64,000 bases of DNA, from the NCBI RefSeq assembly GCF_021538615.1, contig NZ_JAJHIZ010000002.1, positions 992,001 to 1,056,000 of the forward strand, written 5' to 3'. Position numbers and translations under genes: made by a program. Positions 20,228 to 28,709 of this stretch are shown one piece after another (within the stretch, counting starts at the first letter, position 1; every line of letters starts with the position of its first letter). The DNA is from Niabella agricola (lineage in GTDB: Bacteria; Bacteroidota; Bacteroidia; Chitinophagales; Chitinophagaceae). A model generated the notes under the pieces. The model did not search any database and had not been told where the DNA came from. It worked only from the letters and a program-made list of their open reading frames with translations.

Positions 20228-20989
20228 ATGGAGTTCGCTAACAAAACAGCCATAGTAACCGGTGCCGCGCAGGGCATTGGCTTTGAATTGTGCCGGCAAC
20301 TGGCCGCCGGCGGTGCGGGGGTCATCCTGAACGACCTGGACCCGGCCCTGGCACAAAATGCAGCAGCCACGATCAATATGCAGTTTCCCGGAAAGGTTTA
20401 TGCCGTTGGAGGCGATTGCAGCAACCCGGAAGTGATCCGGCAACTGGTGCAGGCCGCCGTTGACCAGTACGGCAGCCTGGATATGGCCATCGCCAATGCG
20501 GGGGTCACCTTGTTTGGCGATTTCCTGGATTATAGTCCGGAAGCTTTTTACAAGGTATTGCAGGTAAACCTGGGCGGCTCTTTCTTTCTGGCGCAGGCTG
20601 CTGCACAACGAATGAAAACCCAGGGCAGCGGGGGCTCCATCCTGTTTATGTCTTCCGTAACCGGGCACCTGGCACATAAAGGACTGGTGGCCTATGGCAT
20701 GACCAAGGCAGCGCTGGAAATGCTGGCCCGCAACCTGGTGATTGAGCTTTCCGCCTACGGCATCAACATCAACGCCATTGCACCCGGCGCCACACTTACG
20801 GAGCGCACCCAGGCAGACCCGGAATATGCGGCCAAATGGGAAAAGATCACACCCGGAGGCCGGCCCGCAACGGCAGACGACATTGCCCGCACGGCCTTAT
20901 TCCTGGTGCACGAAAAATCCCGCCATATAAACGGGCAGCATATCGTTATTGACGGCGGGTGGAGTTGCGTGGGTGTGCAGCCGGATTGA
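20228..20989 (+). CDS. SDR family NAD(P)-dependent oxidoreductase
   Basis: 253 residues of the classical short-chain dehydrogenase fold. It has the cofactor motif TGAAQGIG at ~11-18, the structural motif NAG near residue 93, the catalytic Ser-Tyr-Lys set (MSSVTGH, then YGMTK) and a C-terminal VIDGGW. It follows the frameshifted dehydratase by 57 bp on the same strand and is probably its operon partner. A role as sugar or 2-keto-3-deoxy-acid dehydrogenase is inferred from that pairing. It is intact. Confidence 0.85.
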   Translation: MEFANKTAIVTGAAQGIGFELCRQLAAGGAGVILNDLDPALAQNAAATINMQFPGKVYAVGGDCSNPEVIRQLVQAAVDQYGSLDMAIANAGVTLFGDFLDYSPEAFYKVLQVNLGGSFFLAQAAAQRMKTQGSGGSILFMSSVTGHLAHKGLVAYGMTKAALEMLARNLVIELSAYGININAIAPGATLTERTQADPEYAAKWEKITPGGRPATADDIARTALFLVHEKSRHINGQHIVIDGGWSCVGVQPD

Positions 20990-21004
20990 TGGAATAAATA
21001 ATGT

Positions 21005-21600
21005 TGTCAATGCGAAATGCCGCTCTGTTCGCCAGATCTTTTAATCCCCCTTTACGACAATGCCCCCTAGAGATTCCTCCGCTGCGGCCGGAACGACGGG
21101 AGTAAAATTATCGTCACGTTGACCAGACAGCACTTCGTCACGTCGACCAGAGCGGAGACGTCCCTGCGAAATCCTCCTCTGTTAGCCAAATCTTTTAATC
21201 CCCCTTTACGACAATGCCCCCTAGAGATTCCTCCGCTGCGGCCGGAACGACGGAAAAAAAACTCCGTCACGTCGACCGGAGTGGAGACGTCTCTACGCAA
21301 TACCGCTCGGCTAGCTAGATCTTTTAATCCCCGTTTTACGACGATGCCTCTTTAAAGATTCCTCCGCTGCGGTCGGAATGACGGGAGTAAAATTGTCGTC
21401 ACGTTGACTAGACAGCACATCGTCACGTCGACCACAGCGGAGACGTCTCTACGAAACCCTCCTCTGTTAGCCAAATCTTTAATCCCCTTTACGACAATGC
21501 CTCCCTAGAGATTCCTCCGCTGCGGTCGGAATGACGGGAGTAAAACTTCGTCACGTCGACCAGAGCGGAGACGTCTTTAACGAAACCCACTCTAATAATC
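21005..21600. repeat. Palindromic repeat cluster A1 (four units)
   Basis: Four imperfect units whose GATTCCTCCGCTGCGG arms start near 21073, 21227, 21357 and 21509, giving spacings of about 130-155 bases. Each unit also carries the opposite arm GCGGAGACGTCTCTACG preceded by CGTCACGTCGACC, so a unit can fold as a long imperfect hairpin. The spacer words TTTTAATCCCC and TTTACGACAATGCC recur. Two further clusters are at 23330-23785 and 28205-28590. Confidence 0.85.
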
Positions 21601-21697
21601 AAATCTTCCTAACCTTCGGCACCTCAACTGGAGTTGGCACGGGACAGCCCGGGGTTCTATGAAGATTATATAAATTTCATAAACAACTTTTTTTTGC

Positions 21698-21705
21698 TAA
21701 TTTTG
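21698..21705 (+). promoter_or_regulatory. -7 promoter element TAATTTTG upstream of DUF763 gene
   Basis: Exact TAnnTTTG match ending 10 nt before the ATG at 21716. No clear -33 TTG at standard spacing. It suggests a nearly leaderless transcript. Confidence 0.45.
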
Positions 21706-21715
21706 TTAGCAATTC

Positions 21716-22942
21716 ATGAAACGATCCGGCAGTGCAGATTTACCCTTACATTACGGCCAGGTACCGCCCTGGCTGGCAACGCGCATGGCTACATTAGGCA
21801 AAGCCATTGTAGAAGAAATTATCGCCGGTCAGGGTAAAAATGCCTTGCTATCCAAATTAAGTGATCCCTTCTGGTTCCAGAGCCTGGGCGCCGTAATGGG
21901 TATGGACTGGCATTCTTCCGGCATCACCACTTCGGTAATGGGTGCATTAAGAAGAAGCATCAACCCGCTGGCCAAAGAGTTTGGCATCTTCATCTGTGGT
22001 GGCAAGGGCAACCAATCCAGGAATACCCCCAATGAGATCCTGAGGTTTGCCGAAACCACCGGGCTGCCGGCGGAGGACCTGGTGCGGAGCAGTAAGCTGA
22101 GCGCAAAGGTGGATAATACAGCCGTTCAGGATGGGTTTCAATTGTACCAGCACCATTTTATTGTAAGTGATGCAGGTGAGTGGGCCGTTATCCAGCAAGG
22201 GATGCGCGACAGCAGCGCCACCGCCCGCCGTTACCACTGGCACTCTCCCACTGTAAAATCGTTTACCGAAACGCCGCATACCAGTATCTACGGGGTAAAC
22301 CAGGGGTCGATCCTCAACCTGACCGATAAAAGTGCGCAGCCTTTAAAAACAGCCATGCTGGAGGTAGCCGCAGAAAATCCCGATCAGATGTTACCCGAGA
22401 TCTCAAGGATCAGCAGGCACCTGGTAATGCCCGGGCATCATGACGTAAAAGCAAAAGATGTGGACCTGAAGCGCCTGGGCGCGGTGTTATGGCTGGCACA
22501 GGAAAAGAACGTAAGTAATTTTGAAGAGCTGTTGTTACTGGAAGGCCTGGGCCCCAGAACGTTGCAGTCCCTGGCCCTGGTGAGTGAGGTCATTTACGGG
22601 CAGCCGGCACAGTTTAAAGACCCGGCCCGTTTTTCTTTTGCCCATGGCGGCAAGGATGGCCATCCCTTCCCCGTGCCCACCAACGTTTATGATGAAACGA
22701 TTGACACCTTACAACAGGCCATACAAAGATCAAAGCTGGGCCGGCAGGATAAAATACAGGCCATCCAATCGCTTTCAAAAGTAGCGGACCGGCTGGCGGA
22801 AGATTTTGTACCGGATGGAAGTATTGACGAGTACATTGCTCATGAACGGGCCAACTCCTGGAAATACGGCGGCAGGACTGTTTTTGGTAAAGCCCGGCCT
22901 CCTCAAAACCGACAGTTGGATCTGTTTGGTGATCTGTCGTAA
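21716..22942 (+). CDS. DUF763 domain-containing protein
   Basis: 408 residues. The N-terminus MKRSGSADLPLHYGQVPPWL is the signature of DUF763 (COG1415), cytoplasmic proteins of unknown biochemical function found in archaea and bacteria. A helix-hairpin-helix-like segment (LLLEGLGPRTLQSLALV, about residues 270-286) suggests nucleic-acid binding, and PARFSFAHGGKDGHPFPVP follows. Family members are often described as possibly linked to DNA metabolism, but no activity is established. The start is fixed by family similarity and by a -7 element 10 nt upstream. It is isolated between two repeat clusters. Confidence 0.85.
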   Translation: MKRSGSADLPLHYGQVPPWLATRMATLGKAIVEEIIAGQGKNALLSKLSDPFWFQSLGAVMGMDWHSSGITTSVMGALRRSINPLAKEFGIFICGGKGNQSRNTPNEILRFAETTGLPAEDLVRSSKLSAKVDNTAVQDGFQLYQHHFIVSDAGEWAVIQQGMRDSSATARRYHWHSPTVKSFTETPHTSIYGVNQGSILNLTDKSAQPLKTAMLEVAAENPDQMLPEISRISRHLVMPGHHDVKAKDVDLKRLGAVLWLAQEKNVSNFEELLLLEGLGPRTLQSLALVSEVIYGQPAQFKDPARFSFAHGGKDGHPFPVPTNVYDETIDTLQQAIQRSKLGRQDKIQAIQSLSKVADRLAEDFVPDGSIDEYIAHERANSWKYGGRTVFGKARPPQNRQLDLFGDLS

Positions 22943-23149
22943 TACCGCTGCAGTAACCGGTATTATTCCTGCGCATTAACACATTGAAATACGAAACCAT
23001 ACGCTATATGTCTTCAGTATGCCCATTGTCACTGGCGTTACTAAATTGATTCCTTCCACGCGCACCTGTATACATCGCCAGTGAGGCAGGCAACACCCCT
23101 TTCCCAATCCCCTTGCCTTGTTGTCCACTTTTTCCAGGACGATTCAGTT

Positions 23150-23212
23150 TGTGAACAAAAAATCTGTGAACAAAAATAATGTTCACAAAATGCGTGTTCA
23201 CAAATTGTGAAC
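23150..23212. repeat. Cluster of five TGTGAAC/GTTCACA sites with a perfect 17-bp palindrome
   Basis: TGTGAAC occurs at 23150-23156, 23165-23171 and 23206-23212; its reverse GTTCACA is at 23181-23187 and 23196-23202. The sites step by 15-16 bases. GTTCACAAATTGTGAAC (23196-23212) is a perfect 17-bp palindrome. It could be a regulator binding array or a decayed microsatellite. No gene starts within 300 bases on either strand. Confidence 0.7.
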
Positions 23213-23329
23213 AGCCAAACCGTAAATACAAAAATCATTCACATCAATGCTGTTTACAAGTAACGGCTATACGCCCTTACACAGAGAAGATTTTCAAGCT
23301 CATCACCGCCGTGACAACACATCGCCGCA

Positions 23330-23785
23330 CCGACCAAACAGTACATTGTCATGGCGACCGTAGTGGAGACTTCTCCACGCAATGCCGCTTTGGTAGTCAG
23401 CTCTTTTGATCTCTCTTTTACAACAATGCTTCCTTAAAGGTTCCTCCGCTGCGGTCGGAACGAAAGGAAAAAAAACTCCGTCACGCCGACCGAACAGTAC
23501 ATCGTCACGTCGACCGCAGCGGAGACGTCTCTACGCAATGCCGCTTTATTAGTCAGCTCTTTTAATCTCTCTTTTACGACAATGCCTCCTTAAAGGTTCC
23601 TCCGCTGTGGTCGGAACGACGGAAAAAAAAACTCCGTCACGTCGACCAGACAATTCATCGTCACGTCGACCGCAGCGGAGACGTCTCTACGCAATGCCGC
23701 TTTATTAGTCAGCTCTTTTGATCCCTCTTTTACAACAATGCTTCCTTAAAGGTTCCTCCGCTGCGGTCGGAACGACGGAGATATA
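23330..23785. repeat. Palindromic repeat cluster A2 (three units)
   Basis: Three units of the same family as 21005-21600, with GGTTCCTCCGCTGCGG (one GCTGTGG variant) and GCGGAGACGTCTCTACG arms and a subtype-specific spacer containing GCAATGCCGCTTTATTAG. Within-cluster similarity exceeds that to the other clusters, suggesting local amplification. The remainder of 22943-24066 holds no intact gene. Confidence 0.85.
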
Positions 23786-23925
23786 TGACCGGAACGGCAA
23801 ATAAGGCAGCCCGCCATTCCCGGAATTCAGCGTCAACCTTATTTCTACAGGATTGTTCGCTTTTCCCGCTGCCATGTTGCAATAAGGGAGTCCTGTCAGT
23901 AGCGCAGCAATTGAATAACCCCTAG

Positions 23926-24039
23926 CTGGAAAAAGAGCCCCGGCCTTTCTATAAAAAACTTAAATTTGAATCGATGCGCAATATGGGTGCCGGGCTGAAG
24001 CAAAAAGAAACCATCACGGTGCCTGCATCGTTGGAATAA
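23926..24039 (+). pseudogene. Short protein-coding remnant, possibly a GNAT C-terminus
   Basis: A 37-codon open stretch preceded by a stop reads EPRPFYKKLKFESMRN and ends PASLE. The FYKKLKF segment resembles the last strand of GNAT acetyltransferases (FYxKLGF). No upstream part is found. The assignment is tentative. Confidence 0.25.
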
Positions 24040-24066
24040 AAATAACCGCTTAAAAAAATATCCATT

Positions 24067-24465
24067 ATGGCAGTCATCAATCCGCACATTAACTTCAACG
24101 GAAATGCTGAAGAAGCGTTTAACTTTTACAAATCCGTATTTGGTGGTGCATTTGCAAAAGTGATCCGTTTTAAAGACCTATCAAGCGCCGAATTTCCTGT
24201 GGCGGAACATGAGGCGGATAAGATCATGCATATTGCTTTGCCCATTGGCCCAAATATGTTGATGGCGAATGATGTGCCCGAAATTTTAGGACGAACCAAC
24301 GAAAATGAAAACAGGAGTAAAATTTCAATCAGTGCAGCAAGCAAGGAAGAAGCCGACCGGTTATTTAACGGACTTTCAGCCGGCGGACAAGTTGAAATGC
24401 CTATTGCCGATAGCCCCTGGGGGTCCTACTTTGGCATGTTCAGGAGCTGGCGGGGCAACTGGTAA
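24067..24465 (+). CDS. PhnB/YjdN-like VOC protein, C-terminus lost at a fusion point
   Basis: 132 residues. The first ~120 are a typical PhnB-like protein (INPHINFNGNAEEAFNFYKS, DKIMHIALPIG, ADSPWGSYFGMFR). The family normally continues with a D-x-(F/Y)-G-I-x-W segment, but after GMFR the frame reads SWRGNW and stops. From about 24440 the DNA matches an HNH endonuclease in another frame. The protein therefore lost only its last ~10-15 residues at a recombination junction and may or may not fold. Function in this subfamily is unknown. Confidence 0.75.
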   Translation: MAVINPHINFNGNAEEAFNFYKSVFGGAFAKVIRFKDLSSAEFPVAEHEADKIMHIALPIGPNMLMANDVPEILGRTNENENRSKISISAASKEEADRLFNGLSAGGQVEMPIADSPWGSYFGMFRSWRGNW

Positions 24466-24887
24466 ACGACCCACACCCTGCACAGCAAACCACCCCGCCC
24501 AACGAAACGGAGCGCCGGGGGCTGGTAACCTCCCGTATTGGCCAGGGTGCCTACCGCAAAAGCGTGCTGCACCGCTGGCGGTTTGCCTGTGCCGTTACCG
24601 GTTATACAAAACACGAAATATTGATAGCCTCCCATATTGTACCCTGGCGCCATGCCAGCAACCTGGAGCGGCTGGATGTGCATAACGGCATACTGCTATC
24701 CCCGGTGTATGATGCCCTGTTTGACCAACACCTGATTAGTTTTGAAAATAATGGAAAAATTATCCTTTCCGCCGCGCTGCGCGCCAGCGCCTATGATAAA
24801 ATAGGCGTTACCGGCCGGGAAACGATTAAAAACCTGTCCGTGGAAAATCATGCGTATTTGGAGCGGCATCGGCAGGGGGTGGTATAG
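24441..24887 (+). pseudogene. HNH endonuclease, 5' part missing
   Basis: An open frame of about 148 codons beginning inside the PhnB gene (QELAGQLVNDPHPAQQ). It carries a complete HNH_2-like nuclease core: IGQGAYRKSVLHRW, then CAVTGYTKHEILIASHI, ERLDVHNGILLSPVYDALFD and HLISFENNGKI. Such cores form the C-terminus of longer restriction-type or standalone endonucleases. The N-terminal part is absent and no proper start precedes it; an ATG is not available, though a CTG/GTG at 24564-24570 could start a short product. It overlaps the truncated PhnB gene by about 25 bases. It is best read as a deletion-fusion remnant. Confidence 0.7.
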
Positions 24888-24967
24888 GCAAGGTACCCTA
24901 CGGTACGGCAATTGAGGGATCCTTCGGCTCCTCCCGACTTTCGCCGGGATGCGCTGCCAATGACGTA

Positions 24968-26290
24968 TTATTTAAGCGATTGTATTTCAACGAACTTCAT
25001 TCCATATTTTAAAGCCATTTTTTGTAAATATTTCTGTTCTCTTTCTTTGAGTTGTTGTTCATACTTATGAATGCCTTGCTCTATATATTGAGCTCCTTTT
25101 GTTAATAAATTATAGAATGCAGTAGCTATTTTTCTTGCCCCGGCTTTTATTGCTATGCGCGCCTCTTTTCTACTCTTTAGTTTCCTGATAAAGGCTCCAA
25201 TAGCTATATACTTACTATTAAGCAAGGCCTGAGCTACTTCGCGGAAGGTTTGGCCTGCATTGGAGTGATTCTTCATTTTCGACTTCCTGCTTTTAGAACC
25301 GCTCTGGTTATGACCGGGACAAAGACCGCACCAGCTCACAAAATGCTTTACCGTTGGAAACCGGCTCATATCTGCCCCCACTTCTCCCAGTAGCTTTAGT
25401 AGTGTATAATCAGTGATGCCAGGAATGCAATTGGCATCTACGCCATAAATATTTAGTAATTTCTGGTGCAAATCGGTTATCATGGGTTTATGATGCCGTA
25501 CCGGTTTGGCTTTATACTCACTTGCTACAAACTGTCTACCCTGCTCCAAATCACCTAGCAATGCTTCAATACGCTTATCAATACGCAGGAGTTGTTTTTG
25601 GTGCACCTTCCAAAGAATTAAATTTTGTTCCAGCAGGAATAACCAACTTTCATTGTAATGCCCTTCAAGTGCGTTTAAAACCGCATCTGCCTTCTTTTCC
25701 CGGATGCTTACATGGCAAAGTGCCAGTAATTTTTCTTTATTACGCTCTCCATTGATGATCGCCTCTATCATCCGTATACCGCTGGCACCATTAATTTGAC
25801 AGATTACTTCTGTGAGTTTAATATTCATTAACTCCAATGCCTTTTGCATCTTATTCACATAGGTACTTCCCATACCAATAATATCTTCCCGCTCCCGAAT
25901 CATCATTCGTAACTCTTTTAACTTGCCGGCAGGAATATAACTCTGGCGCACCAGACCGGCACTAAACATTTTTTGTATCCAACAGGCATCTTTTACATCT
26001 GTCTTTCTACCCTTTACCTGCTTTACTTCTTTGGGATTAACCAGGCATACTTCCATGCCCGCTTCTTCCAGCATCTGGTGCAGGGCTATCCAGTAGATGC
26101 CTGTGGCCTCCATACACACCCGCTGTACACCGTTAGCCCTAAGCTCATCGATACATTGCTTATAGCTGCCCGTAAAAGTCTCATAACTTTTTACGGTAAT
26201 CCCATCCCAGCAAACAAAGATCTTTTTTGAGCCAATATCTATGGCGGCTGCATTTGCATTTTGTTGCTCAAACTCAATTACCTTTGACAT
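24968..26290 (-). CDS. IS110-family DEDD transposase
   Basis: 440 residues. The N-terminal RuvC-like DEDD domain shows Asp18 (AAAIDIGSKK), Glu61 (VCMEATGIYW) and Asp98/Asp101 (GRKTDVKDACW). The C-terminal Transposase_20 domain contains GVDANCIPGITDYTLLKLL and WCGLCPGHNQSGSKSRKSK, where the catalytic serine of this family lies. IS110 enzymes are RNA-guided recombinases that use a bridge RNA from the element's own non-coding end. The frame is intact, so the element may be active. Confidence 0.95.
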   Translation of the reverse strand: MSKVIEFEQQNANAAAIDIGSKKIFVCWDGITVKSYETFTGSYKQCIDELRANGVQRVCMEATGIYWIALHQMLEEAGMEVCLVNPKEVKQVKGRKTDVKDACWIQKMFSAGLVRQSYIPAGKLKELRMMIREREDIIGMGSTYVNKMQKALELMNIKLTEVICQINGASGIRMIEAIINGERNKEKLLALCHVSIREKKADAVLNALEGHYNESWLFLLEQNLILWKVHQKQLLRIDKRIEALLGDLEQGRQFVASEYKAKPVRHHKPMITDLHQKLLNIYGVDANCIPGITDYTLLKLLGEVGADMSRFPTVKHFVSWCGLCPGHNQSGSKSRKSKMKNHSNAGQTFREVAQALLNSKYIAIGAFIRKLKSRKEARIAIKAGARKIATAFYNLLTKGAQYIEQGIHKYEQQLKEREQKYLQKMALKYGMKFVEIQSLK

Positions 26291-26317
26291 AACTATTATC
26301 TTTAAAAGTTAGAAAAT

Positions 26318-26480
26318 AGCAGGCTACAGCTCAAAGAGGTTCTGAAAAAAGGCAAGCTGCCAAACGGGAATACTGCCTCAACAGTATCACCAAACAATAA
26401 TGGACCGTTCTTTGAAGCAAAACTCAGGGACAGGTACTTAGACACTAACCGATGTTACTGCTACACTGCTGTAGCCTGCT
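26318..26480 (-). ncRNA. Candidate IS110 bridge RNA
   Basis: In transposase sense the region is enclosed by a perfect 13-bp stem: AGCAGGCTACAGC (from 26480 down to 26468) pairs with GCTGTAGCCTGCT (26330 to 26318). Inside are two small hairpins, ATACTG/CAGTAT and GGCA/TGCC. At ~163 nt and directly upstream of the transposase it matches the position and size of bridge RNAs. The octamer AACTCAGG occurs both here (26421-26428) and across the element's right junction (26536-26543), as a guide segment would. Expression and loop assignment are not shown. Confidence 0.6.
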
Positions 26481-26593
26481 TTAATCAAAGATAATCCACG
26501 TCATAGACCCCAATAATTTTGATCCGCTAATGGTTAACTCAGGATGACGGAAGCGGGATGGGTTATGGCTGCATGGCAGCGACAGATCACTCT

Positions 26594-26830
26594 CACCGTC
26601 ATGTTGAGCGAAGTGCAACGGAGTCGAAACATCTCTGTAATACCAAACAGTCCGACAATGGAGGGATCCTTCAGCTTCTCCCGACTTTCGCCGGGATGCG
26701 CTCAGGATAACGGAACTATAATTATCCTTTAGCGTCATGTTGAGCGGAGCAACGCGGAGTCGAAACATCCCTGTAATACCAAGCGGTTCGATAATTGAGG
26801 GATCCCTCAGCTCCACTACGTCGCGCTAGA
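26594..26830. repeat. Dispersed repeat family B (two units)
   Basis: Two units begin GTCATGTTGAGCG near 26596 and 26736. They share GGAGTCGAAACATC, CTGTAATACCAA and GAGGGATCC. A partial unit at 24910-24955 and its continuation at 26540 were split by the IS110 insertion. GTCATGTTGAGCG..GTCGAAACATC is a common type of dispersed intergenic element in Bacteroidota. Confidence 0.8.
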
Positions 26831-27137
26831 TGATGGGGTATATTATTACGTTGTGCACATTCGTAAAGATTTCTCCGCTCCCCCGCTTATGGCGGGGTCG
26901 GTCGAAATGACGGTGCGGAGGTATAGAAAGGGCGGCCACCACAGCGGCCGGTGCGCAGCAAGCGGGGGCACGCCCCAAAAAACAAACCACTACCCTGTTG
27001 GTCAACGATCTTTGGCTCCCGTAACAGGTATTAATGGAAAATAATTGCCCTTCTGTTACTAAAACCGCATCTTATGAAAAATAAACGCCATACAGCGGAA
27101 GAGAGTGGCCGGGCTACGCTTATGCTCCGTTCTGCAA
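26831..27137. other. Non-coding, repeat-like remnants
   Basis: Holds one more arm pair of a related element (GATTTCTCCGCTCCCCC and GGTCGAAATGACGG at ~26869-26914). Otherwise nothing is recognised. Confidence 0.45.
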
Positions 27138-28074
27138 TTAATCCAGCTTTGTAAAGCTCAGGTACTGTACAAACCGTGGCCTGTTGGAACGATTTACGCT
27201 AGCGGCATGAGGTAAGGTTTGCAGCCACACTACGATATCGCCCTGCCGGCCGGGCACGGGTATGGCGCCGGCTTCGTGCTCAATGGCCTGCTGCGCGACT
27301 ACCGGGTCGTTGAACTGTTGATGGTAGGCCTGGTATCGGTGATGAAAACCGGGAATGAGGCGTAGCGGCCCGCGATCCTCGGGCGTATCATCGAGGTAAA
27401 TAAGGCCCTGTATATAATATTCCGGTGGCGGCGGTGATCAATATCCCAATGCAGGCGGTGGTGCCGGAACTGCCAATGCTCCGTTTCGGGCGGGTTGTAA
27501 CTACCTTGTCGGTATTGGCCGCTATCTGTTGGGTTGATACAGCTCAGCAAACAACTGCTTTACGGCGGGTTCCCTTCTGATGGCTTCCATATCGGGCTGC
27601 TGGTATACCTGCAACATAAGACCATGCCAGTGCTCATGGGTGGGATACCAGGTGGCGGGGTCATTTAAGTCAATGCCCTGGTATGCGCAAATGAATTGTT
27701 TAACGCGCGCACAATACACAAGAGGCACCAGGCCGCCAATCTTCAGGTAGCCCTGCTCCTGCCAGTGCTGCCATTGCTCCGGGGTAAGGATGGGTAACAA
27801 CCCGGGGCTGTTTCGTCAGTTACCGCTCCGTCAAACAGTTTACCAGCAGCGGCTGCTGTTTCAGCGCCCCGGGTATCGTGCAGCCATTGTATAAAATCTG
27901 CTTCTGATCGGCATTCGCTGTACAGGTAGCTAAAGGTTCGTGCTTTCCCAATCCGTGCAGGGCCAGCCAGCGGTTTTCCATCTTATCATACCCGGGTATT
28001 TGCGGACGTGGCTTTCCTGTTTTCAACGCAAGATGGGTACTCACAAAATGATGGATGAATTCGTTGCTGGTCAT
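27138..28074 (-). pseudogene. Phytanoyl-CoA dioxygenase (PhyH)-like gene with four frameshifts
   Basis: Starts MTSNEFIHHFVSTHLALKTG at 28074. The continuous protein has to be read through frame changes near 27955 (GLG to KARTFSYLYSE), 27795 (DETAPG to LPILTPEQW), 27540 (ELYQP to DSGQYRQGSY) and 27435 (HWDID to PPPEYYIQGLIYLDD). It ends SFTKLD at 27138. The joined product has the Fe(II)/2-oxoglutarate signature of the PhyH family: HWD (HxD), and a distal PHAASVNRSNRPR with the His and 2OG-binding Arg. Such enzymes hydroxylate small molecules or lipids. Four independent single-base changes make decay likely unless the local sequence is poor. Confidence 0.8.
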
Positions 28075-28204
28075 GGTAACACGAATATAATTATTTACCG
28101 GCTATTGTGCTGCAGGTGGTGTTCGACAAAAATTCCCATTTATAAAAGGAACATCGGATTCAGGCGCGGTGGTTATGGCTCTGTGTGGCGCTCAAATTTC
28201 TCCG

Positions 28205-28590
28205 GGTCTGTTTGATAATGCCCCCGTAGAGATTCCTCCGCTGCGGTCGGAATGACGGGAGAAAAATTATCGTCACCTCGACCAGACAGCACATCGTCAC
28301 GTCGACCGTAGTGGAGACGTCCCTGCGAAATCCTCCTCTGTTCGTCAAATCTTTTTAATCCCGCTTTACGACAATACCCCTATAGAGATTCCTCCGCTGC
28401 GGTCGGAATGACGGGAGTAAAATTATCGTCACGTTGACCAGACAGCACTTCGTCACGTCGACCAGAGCGGAGACGTCCCTACGAAATCCTCCTCTGTTTG
28501 TCAAATCTTTTTAATCCCGCTTTCACGACAATGCCCCGTAGAGATTCCTCCGCTGCGGCCGGAATGACGGGAATTATGACCTGGGTGCCT
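28205..28590. repeat. Palindromic repeat cluster A3 (three units)
   Basis: Units with GATTCCTCCGCTGCGG arms near 28231, 28387 and 28542 alternate with GCGGAGACGTCCCTACG-like arms. The spacer AAATCCTCCTCTGTT matches cluster A1 more closely than A2. The cluster lies between the PhyH pseudogene and purM. Confidence 0.85.
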
Positions 28591-28642
28591 ACCGGTCCTG
28601 CACCAGTGGGGTCGGAACGAAGGGAGTACGGAACGGCGGTAT

Positions 28643-28675
28643 TAAAAAAAAAGCACCTGCAACATGTACAGGTGA
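28643..28675 (-). terminator. Intrinsic terminator of purM
   Basis: On the minus strand, CACCTG (28674-28669) and CAGGTG (28659-28654) form a stem with a 9-nt loop, followed by a run of nine U. It lies ~35 bases past the purM stop. Confidence 0.8.
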
Positions 28676-28709
28676 CCTTTCTATTGTAAAATGTTTTCTA
28701 TAGCTTTTA

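Larger units (their letters stand above)
24956..26537 (-). mobile_element. IS110-family insertion sequence with resolvable ends
   Basis: The ends are placed by empty-site reconstruction. The left flank ending TCGCCGGGATGCGCT (24941-24955) joined to the right flank CAGGATGACGG (from 26540) reproduces the intact repeat copy at 26688-26713 (TCGCCGGGATGCG, CTCAGGATAACGG). The dinucleotide CT (AG in transposase sense) is present at both boundaries, at 24954-24955 and 26538-26539, as expected for the core of an IS110 element. No terminal inverted repeats are seen, again typical. Downstream of the transposase only ~12 bases remain, while 247 bases lie upstream, the IS110-group layout. Length is about 1.58 kb. 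Confidence 0.85.

Noticed and set aside
21005..21600. CRISPR array
   Set aside because: Units are 130-155 bases, the spacers between arms are themselves repeated, and there are no cas genes.
23150..23212. Replication origin DnaA boxes
   Set aside because: Sites are TGTGAAC, not TTATCCACA, and no dnaA, dnaN, repA or parAB gene is present.
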